This document shows, in pieces, positions 1-7,817 of a DNA stretch of 64,000 nucleotides. The position numbers and the translations under genes are program-made. Position 1 is the first letter of the stretch. Each line of letters opens with the position of its first letter. The notes under the pieces were generated by a model that did no database searches, had not been told where the DNA came from, and was given only the letters and a program-made list of their open reading frames with translations. The stretch is taken from NCBI RefSeq assembly GCF_014698305.1, contig NZ_JACJST010000026.1:1-64000 (forward strand). The letters are read 5' to 3'. The stretch comes from Anabaena lutea FACHB-196. GTDB lineage: Bacteria; Cyanobacteriota; Cyanobacteriia; Cyanobacteriales; Nostocaceae.

Positions 1-93
1 TAACAATTATATGATTCGAGTTCTCAGTTCCTGTTTCATTGACTCTACATTAGATTCCTCTCATCCCTTATGTCAAGCCTAATTGAGATGCTC

Positions 94-1233
94 TTACCCT
101 GATCCAGGAAGAGATGTAAAACGGACTTGTGCAAATTCAGCATAGGGCATTTTTTCAACTATAACTTTTACTGTGCCACCTTTACCTGCATTCTCAAAAG
201 AATTGAGAAAACAGCGCAGCAGCTTGCGTAACAGCGATCTGATATCTGCTGATACTGTAATTATCTCTGTCCAGTAAGTGAGAATTTCCACCTTGCGGAT
301 AGCAGCCTCAGTTGCTAAAAGGTCTACCAAATCGTGCAAACTATCACTAAGTGATAGAGGTTGAATTTGTCCGATTTCTAATGATGCTAAACTCCGCCAA
401 ATTGCAGCACGATGACGAAATATTTGAATTGATTTTTCTGCCTGTTGCAGCAATTGCATTGCATAATCTAAGCGATTAACAGCTACCATCCGAGAGCCAA
501 TTTCCAGTTTTAACCGTGCGGCTTGATGCCCTTGAATGATATCTTGACGCAGTTCTTCTAATGGTTGATAATCATCAGGATTTGATGCTAACACACGGCG
601 AATATCTTTTTCTAAATTTCCTATCAATAATTCTGCTTCAATACCGTGAGATGCACACAGCAATATCTCTTTCAATCTTTGTCCTGCATCAGGACGACGG
701 ACTGAGATACTGAACACACCAATAATCTCCCCGTTTTCGTCCCGCAGGGGAATTCCCTGGCAAGTGAAGGGATGAAATCCTTGAATAAAATGCTCTGCGG
801 CCACGATTTCTACATAACCTTCTTCAGCTAAGGGAGTACCGATACCATTGGCACCAGCGACAGCTTCCGACAGCAGAGAACCCGGAGTAGGAAATGATTC
901 GGAAGCTTGTATGGTTTGCTTGTCTCCCACTACATCTAGTAGAATGCCTTGGCGATCGCTTAACATCACTGCATGACGATCTGTTCCCGCAGCCTGTGAT
1001 AAGGTTCGGAAGTAGGGAGCCGCTAAATTAATCAGATCACTATGTTGCTTTACTAAACGTTCAGTCTCCAAGCTAGATAGTTTCTCAGCTTGAAGAGCGC
1101 GGTTATCAGCCCCTTGTAAATGCGATCTTTCCCAAGCACGATAGATTTCTGAGCGCAACATCTCAGCACGAATTCCGCCTGTTGATGTGTATATAAGCCC
1201 TGCTTCTACTGCATTCTTTCCCTGAGGGGACAT
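94..1233 (-). CDS. GAF-domain protein with degenerate or truncated histidine-kinase core
   Basis: The 379-residue protein starts with a segment like the N-terminus of AcoR/DhaR-type sigma-54 activators (an AWERS motif near residues 34-38), followed by a GAF-like sensor fold (about 80-200) containing FHPFTCQGIPL and IGVFSISVRRPD. The C-terminal third resembles a histidine-kinase dimerisation helix and the start of a HATPase, with an N-box-like NSFENAGKGG near 344-353. The chain stops at LPGSG, about where the first glycine box should be, so most of the ATP-binding domain is missing. No ATPase or DNA-binding domain of the sigma-54 family is present. It is probably a signalling protein that binds a small ligand. 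The GAF assignment is fairly secure; kinase activity is doubtful. It is divergent from the DUF2795 gene. Confidence 0.7.
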   Translation of the reverse strand: MSPQGKNAVEAGLIYTSTGGIRAEMLRSEIYRAWERSHLQGADNRALQAEKLSSLETERLVKQHSDLINLAAPYFRTLSQAAGTDRHAVMLSDRQGILLDVVGDKQTIQASESFPTPGSLLSEAVAGANGIGTPLAEEGYVEIVAAEHFIQGFHPFTCQGIPLRDENGEIIGVFSISVRRPDAGQRLKEILLCASHGIEAELLIGNLEKDIRRVLASNPDDYQPLEELRQDIIQGHQAARLKLEIGSRMVAVNRLDYAMQLLQQAEKSIQIFRHRAAIWRSLASLEIGQIQPLSLSDSLHDLVDLLATEAAIRKVEILTYWTEIITVSADIRSLLRKLLRCFLNSFENAGKGGTVKVIVEKMPYAEFAQVRFTSLPGSG

Positions 1234-1679
1234 AGTTTTAACATCTCTTGATTAAGAAATATCACTGAGAACTTACGGAGAGTAAAAATCAATGGTTTAG
1301 GCAGAGTGTAGGGGAAGAAAAAGAAAGTTTTGGGAAAATGTCAAAGCCCTTCTCCACTCTTTTCACCACACTCTGTCAAGGCAAATAATTTTGGTGCGTA
1401 GATTTTATCATTTTTAGGTTGATATTATCAAATAATATCAATTTTTTTGCTCATGTCTCAACAGCTATAGAAATGCTGGTTGATGAATGAGAAATTTTCT
1501 AACACGCCGCCTAAGAAACAAAACCAAAGAGAGAAATATCAGTTTTTATCCCAAAATTTTGACATCAACCAAGTGGATGAATTTTTATTTTTTTGAATTA
1601 ACATTTATTCATCTTTTTGATAGAGGGAGTTAATCAATCCACTTGTGAAGATGGTAATGACCTTAAGCGGTGAATGATT
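1234..1679. other. Divergent intergenic region
   Basis: About 440 bases separate the GAF gene (leftward) and the DUF2795 gene (rightward). The region is AT-rich and presumably holds both promoters. Apart from the palindrome listed separately I see no gene, RNA or known regulatory motif. Confidence 0.5.
1419..1441. promoter_or_regulatory. Perfect 10-bp inverted repeat, possible operator
   Basis: TTGATATTAT and ATAATATCAA are perfect reverse complements separated by CAA, followed on the plus strand by a run of T. It lies between two divergent genes, so an operator is plausible. A weak AT-only terminator hairpin is the other reading. No regulator family can be assigned. Confidence 0.35.
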
Positions 1680-1877
1680 ATGCCTAAAGCAAATCCAGTT
1701 GAACTCCAAAAACATTTGAAAGGTGTTGACTATCCTGCTAATAAGGAAGAATTGATTGAACACGCTAGAGAGCAAGGAGCCGATAAGCAGCTGCTTTCAT
1801 TACTAGAACAATTGCCAGATGATGAAGAATATGAAAATCCAACCGACCTTAACAAAGCTATAGGTGAGATTCAGTAG
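1680..1877 (+). CDS. DUF2795 family small protein
   Basis: A 65-residue acidic protein whose whole length matches the DUF2795 pattern: an N-terminal VELQKHLKGVDYPANKEELIEHA helix-turn region, then a spacer and acidic tail. DUF2795 proteins are small, often duplicated in cyanobacteria, and have no firmly known function; a three-helix fold is expected. Two in-frame ATGs exist (1674 and 1680); I chose the second because family members begin with a short Met-Pro/Ala-Lys start. It is convergent with moaC, ending two bases before the moaC stop. Confidence 0.75.
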   Translation: MPKANPVELQKHLKGVDYPANKEELIEHAREQGADKQLLSLLEQLPDDEEYENPTDLNKAIGEIQ

Positions 1878-1878
1878 T

Positions 1879-2385
1879 TTATTGAACTGGTGGGGAATAA
1901 TCGCCTGATTTTCCACCAGTCTTACTTACCAAACTAATTGATTCAATTTGAATCGACTTTTCTAAAGCTTTTGCCATATCGTACAAAGTCAGCGCTGCCA
2001 CAGAAACCGCAGTTAAAGCTTCCATTTCCACACCAGTTTCAGCTTTAGTTTTCACTGTGGCATAAATTTGATAACCGGGTAGTTGGGGATCTGGTGTTAC
2101 TTCAACTGTAATTTTTTGTAAGGGTAAAGGATGACAAAGGGGAATTAAATTAGATGTCTGTTTGGCGGCCATAATCCCCGCTAACCTAGCAGTTCCCAAA
2201 ACATCCCCTTTAGGAGCATTTCCGGCTTGAATGGCGGCAAAGGTGGCTGGCAGCATCCGCACCCTGGCTTTCGCTACAGCTTGGCGCACAGTAGGGATTT
2301 TGTCAGACACATCAACCATTTGCGCCTCTCCCTGATCATCGAGATGAGTTAAGTTAACAGAATTTGAAAAAATATCTTGCGTCAT
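1879..2385 (-). CDS. moaC: Cyclic pyranopterin monophosphate synthase MoaC
   Basis: MoaC performs the second half of the first step of molybdenum cofactor synthesis, turning the MoaA product 3',8-cyclo-dihydro-GTP into cyclic pyranopterin monophosphate in the cytoplasm. The 168 residues have the usual family length. Diagnostic motifs are [31 protein letters not shown] and KTGGKSGD. D136 and K139 in YDMAK correspond to the catalytic Asp128/Lys131 of the E. coli enzyme. No other moa gene is adjacent, so it is a single gene here, divergent from the tRNA and convergent with the DUF2795 gene. The call is secure. Confidence 0.97.
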   Translation of the reverse strand: MTQDIFSNSVNLTHLDDQGEAQMVDVSDKIPTVRQAVAKARVRMLPATFAAIQAGNAPKGDVLGTARLAGIMAAKQTSNLIPLCHPLPLQKITVEVTPDPQLPGYQIYATVKTKAETGVEMEALTAVSVAALTLYDMAKALEKSIQIESISLVSKTGGKSGDYSPPVQ

Positions 2386-2423
2386 TTGAGAAAGATGTGT
2401 TATTATTAGATGCAGTCGGTTGA

Positions 2424-2497
2424 GGGTGTGTAGCTCAGTGGACTAGAGCACGTGGCTACGGACCACGGTGTCGGGGGTTCGAATCCCTCCTCGCCCG
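2424..2497 (+). tRNA. tRNA-Arg (anticodon ACG)
   Basis: A full cloverleaf can be drawn. The acceptor stem is GGGTGTG/CTCGCCC with one T-T mismatch and one G-T pair. The D-arm contains AGCTCAGTGGA. The anticodon stem CGTGG/CCACG (2451-2455/2463-2467) encloses loop CTACGGA with anticodon ACG at 2458-2460. The T-arm is GGGGG-TTCGAAT-CCCTC. The final G at 2497 is the discriminator base; CCA is not encoded. The ACG anticodon (A34 normally edited to inosine) reads CGN arginine codons. A terminator hairpin follows directly. Confidence 0.96.
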
Positions 2498-2508
2498 TTA
2501 ATTACAAT

Positions 2509-2553
2509 AAAATGCACAAGCTCTTTGTTTAGGGTTTGTGCATTTTGTTTTTA
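2509..2553 (+). terminator. Rho-independent terminator of tRNA-Arg
   Basis: A perfect 11-bp stem, AAAATGCACAA (2509-2519) with TTGTGCATTTT (2536-2546), is followed by GTTTTTTT. It sits 12 bases after the tRNA 3' end and fits an intrinsic terminator. It is followed by short GTGACAG tandem repeats (about 2554-2582). Confidence 0.8.
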
Positions 2554-2636
2554 GGTGACAGGGAACAGGTGACAGGTGACAGTAATTAGGGAATAGGAGG
2601 CAAAAATTTCTCCTCTACCTAATGCTACCCAATGCC

Positions 2637-3869
2637 CTACACCCTGCTTTTCAAAGCATAAACATCTTCACCACGACCAAAGGCAAAGCGGAGGGAATTG
2701 GATAAATTTCGGCTGGACTGGGTGACGAAAATCAGAATTGCCAAGACACTTAAACCAGTCGCAAAACCAAACATACTGCGATAGCCGATTTGTTGGGCAA
2801 CAGCACCCAAAATTGGGCCAGCTATAATCAGTCCAAAATCTAATCCCATTAAAGATACGCCAAATATCCGCCCTCGTTCATGGGGTAATGCCCTATCTGT
2901 CATCATTACTGAAATCATAGGAATGACTGTTCCAGAAGCAGCACCTTCTATAAATCCTCCCAGCAAGAAAGTTAAGGGGTTGTTTGCCTGCCAAATACAG
3001 ATCATTGCCAAAGTATAAACCATTAAGCTGAAGGTGATAAATAAACCTCGCCCATATCGATCAGAAGCCCGACCAGTAAATACCCTGACACTAAAACTGG
3101 ATATAGCCGCAGCTGTAAAAAATAATCCGGCATTTAAATTTACTCCTGTTGATTTGATGTACAACGCAATAAAGGTATGTACAGTACCTAAAGCTAAACC
3201 AAACAGTAAAAGTACAATAGCAGGTACACGCACACGGGGACTAATTAGTAATTGCCAAAATCGATCACCCGTGGAGTTTGTAGGTTGTTCTACAATAGAT
3301 GGATTGGCAATTGGTAGGATGCATAATATACCCAAACTACCTAAAATAGCCGATGACAAAAATAATGGTGTGTAACCATATGCGGCTTGTAAATATCCAC
3401 CTAAAGCTGGGCCAAGTGCTACACCGATAGGATTAACCAAACTCATATAACCGATGATTTCACCACGTCGGTGTTCTGGTGCTAAATCTCCTACCAAGGC
3501 GATGTAACCTGTGGCAAAGGCAGCTATACTGATACCGTGAAAGGCGCGAATTGCCATTAAAGGTAGAATTGATTTTACTACCAAATAACCAAGGGGTGCG
3601 ATCGCAGCCACTGACATCCCAATCAGCAAGACAATCTTTCTCCCCCGACTATCTGCTAATGCACCAACTAGGGGACGAAATAGCAACATCCCAATAGCAA
3701 AGCTACCCATCACAATTCCAATTTGTTGCTTTGTCGCGCCAATAGACTCGATATATAAAGGTAAAGTGGGCAACAACGAAGCTAAACTTGACCAGAATAA
3801 TAAACCCGCCGCAAACAATATCAGCAGGTTTCGCCGCAGATCAGCGTCAAAAGTATCAAAAGCTTTCAC
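2637..3869 (-). CDS. MFS family efflux-type transporter
   Basis: A 410-residue, strongly hydrophobic inner-membrane protein of the length expected for 12 transmembrane helices. It carries the major facilitator loop 2-3 motif (GALADSRGRK) and a related GRASDRYGR motif in the second half, as in drug:H+ antiporters (DHA1-like). The substrate cannot be read from sequence. The C-terminus from about residue 385 is hydrophilic. The next leftward gene upstream is a glycosyltransferase, but there is a gap and no sign of shared function. The family call is secure; the specific role is unknown. Confidence 0.85.
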   Translation of the reverse strand: MKAFDTFDADLRRNLLILFAAGLLFWSSLASLLPTLPLYIESIGATKQQIGIVMGSFAIGMLLFRPLVGALADSRGRKIVLLIGMSVAAIAPLGYLVVKSILPLMAIRAFHGISIAAFATGYIALVGDLAPEHRRGEIIGYMSLVNPIGVALGPALGGYLQAAYGYTPLFLSSAILGSLGILCILPIANPSIVEQPTNSTGDRFWQLLISPRVRVPAIVLLLFGLALGTVHTFIALYIKSTGVNLNAGLFFTAAAISSFSVRVFTGRASDRYGRGLFITFSLMVYTLAMICIWQANNPLTFLLGGFIEGAASGTVIPMISVMMTDRALPHERGRIFGVSLMGLDFGLIIAGPILGAVAQQIGYRSMFGFATGLSVLAILIFVTQSSRNLSNSLRFAFGRGEDVYALKSRV

Positions 3870-3916
3870 GGCAGATGCAATTTTAATGCTAAGTAATTTG
3901 TCTTTCTATTGTTACG

Positions 3917-4927
3917 TTACTTAACATTTTTTGCCACTACTTCCCGCACCCGATATATCGGCCTTCCTTGAGATTCATGATAAGTACGCATCAATAACTC
4001 TGCCAACAGACCGAAGCAAAATAACTGCACGCCTGTTACTAGTAATAAAACCGCCAAAATCAGCAAAGGGCGATTTCCAATCATTTCAGCCCAAACCAAT
4101 TTCAGAAAAGTCAAGTAAATGCCGATTCCCAACCCAGAAACCATTGAAATTAAGCCCAAAAGCCCAAAAACGTGCATTGGCCGGGTGAGGAATTTTTTCA
4201 TAAACAGAATAGTTAACAAATCCATCAACACCCGGAAAGTCCGTGAAATCCCATATTTACTTTTTCCAAACCGTCGCGCATGATGACGCACAGGCAATTC
4301 TGTAATTCTCGCCCCTTCGATATATGCCAAAGCCGGTAAAAAGCGGTGTAATTCCCCGTAAAGGTTCATATCTGCAACTAATTCGCTACGATAGGCTTTC
4401 AGAGAACAACCATAATCATGAATATAAACGCTTGTACTGCGACGAATTAACCAATTGGCAATTTTAGAAGGAAGCAACCGATTTACCGCCCCATCTTGGC
4501 GATTTTGCCGCCAACCACTGACCAAATCATAACCTTCATCCAGCTTTGCTAATAACATAGGGATATCAGCTGGGTCATTTTGCAAATCTGCATCTAAAGT
4601 CACAATCGCTTTTCCTGTGGCATAATTAAACCCAGCCGCCATAGCCGCAGTTTGTCCGTAGTTACGCCGCAAAATTACCGCTTTTAAATCAGAACGAATT
4701 TGGGCTTGTTCCTTGAGAAATTCCGCCGAACCATCGCTAGAACCATCATCTACACAGATGATTTCATAATTTAAATTACTAGCACTGAGAGTGGAAGCGA
4801 TCGCCTCCAACAATAAAGGTAAACTTTCTACTTCATCTTTTATGGGTACAACTACGGATACATCTGGTAATGGGTGATTGGTAATTGGTAATGGGTGATT
4901 GGTAATTGGTAGTTGGTGATTAATCAT
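3917..4927 (-). CDS. GT2 glycosyltransferase, DPM1/GtrB-like, with C-terminal membrane helices
   Basis: The catalytic domain begins VSVVVPIKDE, followed by CVDDGSSDGS and the metal-binding TLDADLQNDP, as in polyprenyl-phosphate sugar transferases (dolichol-phosphate mannose synthase, GtrB, ArnC). Two C-terminal hydrophobic segments (about 235-265 and 275-310) should anchor it in the inner membrane. The likely product is a polyprenyl-phosphate hexose used as a donor on the periplasmic side. Oddly, the first 21 residues (INHQLPITNHPLP repeated) are translated from a 21-bp tandem repeat. No downstream ATG precedes the catalytic fold, so the repeat probably supplies the start. The N-terminus is therefore uncertain, the family is not. 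Confidence 0.88.
   Translation of the reverse strand: MINHQLPITNHPLPITNHPLPDVSVVVPIKDEVESLPLLLEAIASTLSASNLNYEIICVDDGSSDGSAEFLKEQAQIRSDLKAVILRRNYGQTAAMAAGFNYATGKAIVTLDADLQNDPADIPMLLAKLDEGYDLVSGWRQNRQDGAVNRLLPSKIANWLIRRSTSVYIHDYGCSLKAYRSELVADMNLYGELHRFLPALAYIEGARITELPVRHHARRFGKSKYGISRTFRVLMDLLTILFMKKFLTRPMHVFGLLGLISMVSGLGIGIYLTFLKLVWAEMIGNRPLLILAVLLLVTGVQLFCFGLLAELLMRTYHESQGRPIYRVREVVAKNVK
4866..4921. repeat. 21-bp tandem repeat (about 2.7 copies)
   Basis: GGTAATGGGTGATTGGTAAT(T) occurs at 4866-4886 and 4887-4907, with a partial variant copy at 4908-4921. It is the familiar cyanobacterial short tandem repeat type. It overlaps the start of the GT2 gene and is read in frame as Pro-Ile-Thr-Asn-His-Pro-Leu. 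Confidence 0.85.
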
Positions 4928-4963
4928 TGCTAGTAGGTGATAGCTGATAGCTGATTTTACATT

Positions 4964-5046
4964 GTAGGGTGGGTTAGGACGCTAGTCCGTAACCCACCAT
5001 CAACTCAAGGATAATGGTGGGTTACGCTGTCGCTAACCCACCCTAC
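4964..5046. mobile_element. Small MITE with 13-bp terminal inverted repeats
   Basis: GTAGGGTGGGTTA (4964-4976) and TAACCCACCCTAC (5034-5046) are perfect inverted ends. A second nested pair, CGTAACCCACCAT and ATGGTGGGTTACG, makes the element fold into a long cruciform or hairpin. It has no coding capacity, so it would need a transposase supplied elsewhere. A left-truncated second copy is at 5108-5181. Confidence 0.75.
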
Positions 5047-5238
5047 TTTGTTTTCTATGTGGTTCATAACTTTTCACAACTCTACCAGCACCGCGTAATT
5101 GTTGATAGTTAGGACGCTAGTCCGTAACCCACCATCAACTCAAGGATAATGGTGGGTTACGCTGTCGCTAACCCACCCTACTTTGTTTTCTATGCGGTTC
5201 ATAACTTTTCACAACTCTACCAGCACCGCGTAATTGTT
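4973..5238. repeat. 135-bp direct duplication covering MITE and 3' end of the NlpC/P60 gene
   Basis: Bases 4973-5103 and 5108-5238 are near-identical (131 bp, one T/C difference seen in TATGTGG versus TATGCGG), offset by 135 bp. Each copy includes most of the MITE plus the last codons of the NlpC/P60 gene. The right copy is the one in frame; the left copy is a non-coding duplicate of the gene's 3' end. Confidence 0.9.
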
Positions 5239-5881
5239 TATAATATGACTGACTAACTGTATCACCTTGTTCCGAAAGTTGATCAATTCCAATTCCGTTG
5301 CGTCCTTGTTCTTTTCCTGAACTGTGAATATAGCAACCATCACCCAAATACAAACCTACATGAGTTGCTTTTTGGGGAGTGCCAAAAAAGATTAAATCCC
5401 CTGGTTGTATTTCATTAATATCAACTGGTTGAGTAAAATCTTCTTGCTGATAAGCATCTCGCGGTAGCCACACACCCACAGATTTAAAAGCGGCTTGCAT
5501 TAAACCAGAACAGTCATAATTTGGTGCTACAGTTCCACCCCAAAGGTAATAATTATCTTGTCGTTTTGCTGCTTGAGTAAAAGCGATAACTGCGGGTATG
5601 TGTTGTTGAATTTCTGCGGCTGAGATGAATTGGGGTTGATATATTGTTTCTGTTGGTTGGAGAAATTGCAAATCTTGAACAGATAACCATCCTGGATAGT
5701 TATCTTCACATAAAAGAACTTCTATAGCTGTATTTTGATGATTGGATGTGATTTTTAAATGTCGTCCTTTTGCGGCTTGGGTCGCTAAACGGACACATTC
5801 AGGAGAATCATAGATATTTAGGTCAATGTTACAGTGATATTCTGTTGTTGGGGAATGGGGAATTAGTACGTTTATTGACAT
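5168..5881 (-). CDS. NlpC/P60 cell-wall endopeptidase with N-terminal SH3b domain
   Basis: The 237-residue protein resembles the cyanobacterial peptidoglycan peptidases of known structure from Anabaena and Nostoc (gamma-D-glutamyl-L-diamino acid endopeptidases that cut within the stem peptide). An SH3b-like domain covers about 1-90. The NlpC/P60 domain follows, with catalytic Cys124 in NYDCSGLMQ, His174 in ATHVGLYLG and a third polar residue, His186, in YIHSSG. No signal peptide is evident, consistent with cytoplasmic recycling. The last seven residues (about RKQSRVG) and the TAG stop come from the MITE inserted at the 3' end. Confidence 0.93.
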   Translation of the reverse strand: MSINVLIPHSPTTEYHCNIDLNIYDSPECVRLATQAAKGRHLKITSNHQNTAIEVLLCEDNYPGWLSVQDLQFLQPTETIYQPQFISAAEIQQHIPAVIAFTQAAKRQDNYYLWGGTVAPNYDCSGLMQAAFKSVGVWLPRDAYQQEDFTQPVDINEIQPGDLIFFGTPQKATHVGLYLGDGCYIHSSGKEQGRNGIGIDQLSEQGDTVSQSYYKQLRGAGRVVKSYEPHRKQSRVG

Positions 5882-5909
5882 GATTAATATTATCTGAATC
5901 AGGATATCC

Positions 5910-5966
5910 AGGATTTAAGGATGAACAGGATTATATAATCTATTATTCTGTTAATCTTTAAATCCT
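5910..5966. repeat. Imperfect inverted repeat upstream of the NlpC/P60 gene
   Basis: The arms at 5910-5931 and 5945-5966 match at about 18 of 22 positions (AGGATTTAAGGATGAACAGG versus the complement of the right arm), with a 13-base loop. It lies between the start of the NlpC gene and the end of a gene remnant and could end transcription of that remnant or be a repeat-element relic. Confidence 0.55.
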
Positions 5967-5969
5967 TAT

Positions 5970-6098
5970 TCAGACATGATCACACAACCGCTGCACCTCT
6001 GAAAAATCAATATAGTATTGTCTATCTTCAGCTTTACTTTTATCAAGAGTTTTATTCGGGTTGCAAGCTTGATAAAACCTCATTAAATCAAGTGTCAT
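5970..6098 (-). pseudogene. N-terminal remnant of a cyanobacterial P-loop NTPase gene
   Basis: A 42-codon reading frame begins MTLDLMRFYQACNPNKTL and continues EDRQYYIDFSEV. From memory of the family, this matches the start of a widespread cyanobacterial AAA/P-loop ATPase, where ACNP-KTL and DRxYYIDFSxVRGG come just before the Walker A domain. Here the match ends at DFSEV and the frame stops ten codons later, so the ATPase domain is gone. The start and a weak AGGTAA ribosome-binding site are retained. I read it as a decayed 5' fragment. It could still encode a short peptide, but nothing supports a function. Confidence 0.55.
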
Positions 6099-6211
6099 GA
6101 TAAATTACCTAAAATCAGCCTAATCATAGTTACCATCTCAGTAATTATACAGGTAATGATAGGATTAAGCGAGAAACGAGACTCCTGATAGCATAAGGAC
6201 ATTATTCACAA

Positions 6212-7150
6212 ATGGTTTTTTTTAATAAAAACGAACAACTAGAACATCTCGGTAATGAAATTTTAGAGGCAACTTGGTCTAAATTTACAAGTTTAGCCCG
6301 TAACCAAATTGCTTTAACTTGGGTTGTTTATGATCCACCAGTGCTAGTAAATACAGGTGGTGCGTTGACTCCTGATGCTTTTTGGAATCATCCGGTGCGA
6401 GGATTTAGTTATCGTGGTGTAGAACGCACTTATCCCGCTAGTGTAGTCAAGTTGTTTTATTTAGTAGCAGTTCATGAATGGCTAGAAAAGGGAATGAGCA
6501 ATACTTCCAAGGAATTGGAGCGAGCCTTGCGGGATATGATTGTGGACTCTAGTAATGATGCTACCAGTTTAATTGTCGATATTCTCAGCGGTACTACATC
6601 TGGAGCAGAGTTACCCCCTGGCCCTTTTGAAACTTGGAAATATCAGCGCCATATTATTAATCGCTATTATCAGTCTTTGGGGTGGGAAGAAATGGCGACT
6701 ATTAACGTCTGTCAAAAAACTTGGGGTGATGGCCCCTATGGAAGAGAAAGGGCGTTTTATGGAGAGATGTTTGAAAATCGGAATATGCTGACTACCAATG
6801 CTACTGCCAGGTTATTGCATAGTATCGTGGGTGGGGTAGCGGTGTCGAGTGGGCGATCGCAATCCATGATGGCTTTACTCAAACGCAGTCTCAACCCTCT
6901 GGAGTTACCCCAAGATGTAGAAGAAGACCAAGTTACAGGCTTCTTAGGCAGTGGATTACCCCAAAATAGTCAAATCTGGTCAAAAGCAGGTTGGACAAGC
7001 ACAGTCCGTCACGATGCCGCTTATATTGAATTACCAGATCAACGTCCTTATCTCTTAGTGGTATTTACAGAAGGGAAAACGCAAGCCAAAAGCCGGGAAA
7101 TTTTACCTTTTGTTTCCGGAAAAATTGCGGCAGCGGTTAGCAATTTATAA
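6212..7150 (+). CDS. Class A beta-lactamase-like serine hydrolase
   Basis: The 312-residue protein has the penicillin-recognising serine hydrolase signature. An S-x-x-K motif is seen at Ser77-Lys80 (ASVVK), an SSND at about 113-116 may take the SxN role, and a WSKAGW near the C-terminus provides the K-T/S/A-G element. There is no clear signal peptide, unlike secreted beta-lactamases. Related cyanobacterial proteins are annotated only as serine hydrolases. It may act on peptidoglycan peptides or an ester; resistance activity is not implied. It stands alone, rightward, with its own upstream region. Confidence 0.8.
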   Translation: MVFFNKNEQLEHLGNEILEATWSKFTSLARNQIALTWVVYDPPVLVNTGGALTPDAFWNHPVRGFSYRGVERTYPASVVKLFYLVAVHEWLEKGMSNTSKELERALRDMIVDSSNDATSLIVDILSGTTSGAELPPGPFETWKYQRHIINRYYQSLGWEEMATINVCQKTWGDGPYGRERAFYGEMFENRNMLTTNATARLLHSIVGGVAVSSGRSQSMMALLKRSLNPLELPQDVEEDQVTGFLGSGLPQNSQIWSKAGWTSTVRHDAAYIELPDQRPYLLVVFTEGKTQAKSREILPFVSGKIAAAVSNL

Positions 7151-7200
7151 ACATGATATGAATGGTGCGTTAACGGCATTTAACGCACTCTACTTCCTAC

Positions 7201-7545
7201 TCAACCGGGCAAATCTAAAGCAATCAACAAAGCCTGTGCCAAATGCGCCATTACCACTTCAGAAAGTACCCCTCTTAAACGCAAAAAGCGGGTTTTAGAC
7301 AACACCCGCACCTGATCTGCCATTGCGATTGAGTCTTTCCTCAGTCCGCCATCTGGTGCTAAAATTAAAACTTGGGTAGGGTAAACTCGCTTCCCGTCTT
7401 GATAGGTGGTACAAGGTACTGCTAAAACCACAGGGCTAGATAGATTAATCACGTCACGACTGACAATAATTACGGGGCGAGTTCCTCCCTGTTCCGAACC
7501 TTCTGTCATTTCTAGACGCGCATCATACACTTCACCCCTTTTCAT
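7201..7545 (-). CDS. MazF/PemK-type endoribonuclease toxin
   Basis: MazF-fold toxins cut mRNA at short sequence motifs. The 114-residue product begins MKRGEVYDARLEMTEGSEQG and has the family's GTRPVIIVSRDVIN strand and the VLAVPCTT segment. I chose the ATG at 7545 rather than a longer upstream reading because it overlaps the antitoxin stop by 4 bases (ATGA), the usual coupling of such operons. It is transcribed leftward, directly after the antitoxin gene. Whether the cleavage activity is intact cannot be judged from sequence alone. Confidence 0.88.
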   Translation of the reverse strand: MKRGEVYDARLEMTEGSEQGGTRPVIIVSRDVINLSSPVVLAVPCTTYQDGKRVYPTQVLILAPDGGLRKDSIAMADQVRVLSKTRFLRLRGVLSEVVMAHLAQALLIALDLPG

Positions 7546-7817
7546 CTTGGAGATTCCCCTAGCTGCAACGCCTCCCACTGAGCCGGCGCAAATTCAGCCT
7601 CCATTTTTAATACTTCGGTCTGATAATCTGGGTCTTTTGCCATTTCTGCCAAAGCAGCATCAATTTCGGCTCTCTTTTGGGCTGCTAATTCCCGCTTCAA
7701 AGCCTGCACCACAAAATCATTCCTACTTTTGGCTTTTCCCTCTAGCACTGCTTTATCTGTAGCTTCTAGCAGTTCTTTCGGGATTGTTAACGTCGTGCGA
7801 ATTGTTTCTGCTTTCAT
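7542..7817 (-). CDS. Ribbon-helix-helix (CopG-like) antitoxin
   Basis: The 91-residue protein starts with a ribbon-helix-helix DNA-binding core (RTTLTIPKELLEATDKAV, then SRNDFVVQALKREL) followed by a charged, Glu/Ala-rich tail that would wrap and neutralise the toxin. As first gene of the pair it should repress the shared promoter just upstream (7818-7900) and inhibit the MazF partner by direct binding. The toxin start overlaps its stop codon. This arrangement is standard for type II modules; the specific antitoxin subfamily is not certain. Confidence 0.87.
   Translation of the reverse strand: MKAETIRTTLTIPKELLEATDKAVLEGKAKSRNDFVVQALKRELAAQKRAEIDAALAEMAKDPDYQTEVLKMEAEFAPAQWEALQLGESPR

Noticed and set aside
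6212-7150. Antibiotic-resistance beta-lactamase
   Set aside because: The SxxK fold is clear but there is no signal peptide and no Glu166-type motif I can place, so only a serine hydrolase is claimed.
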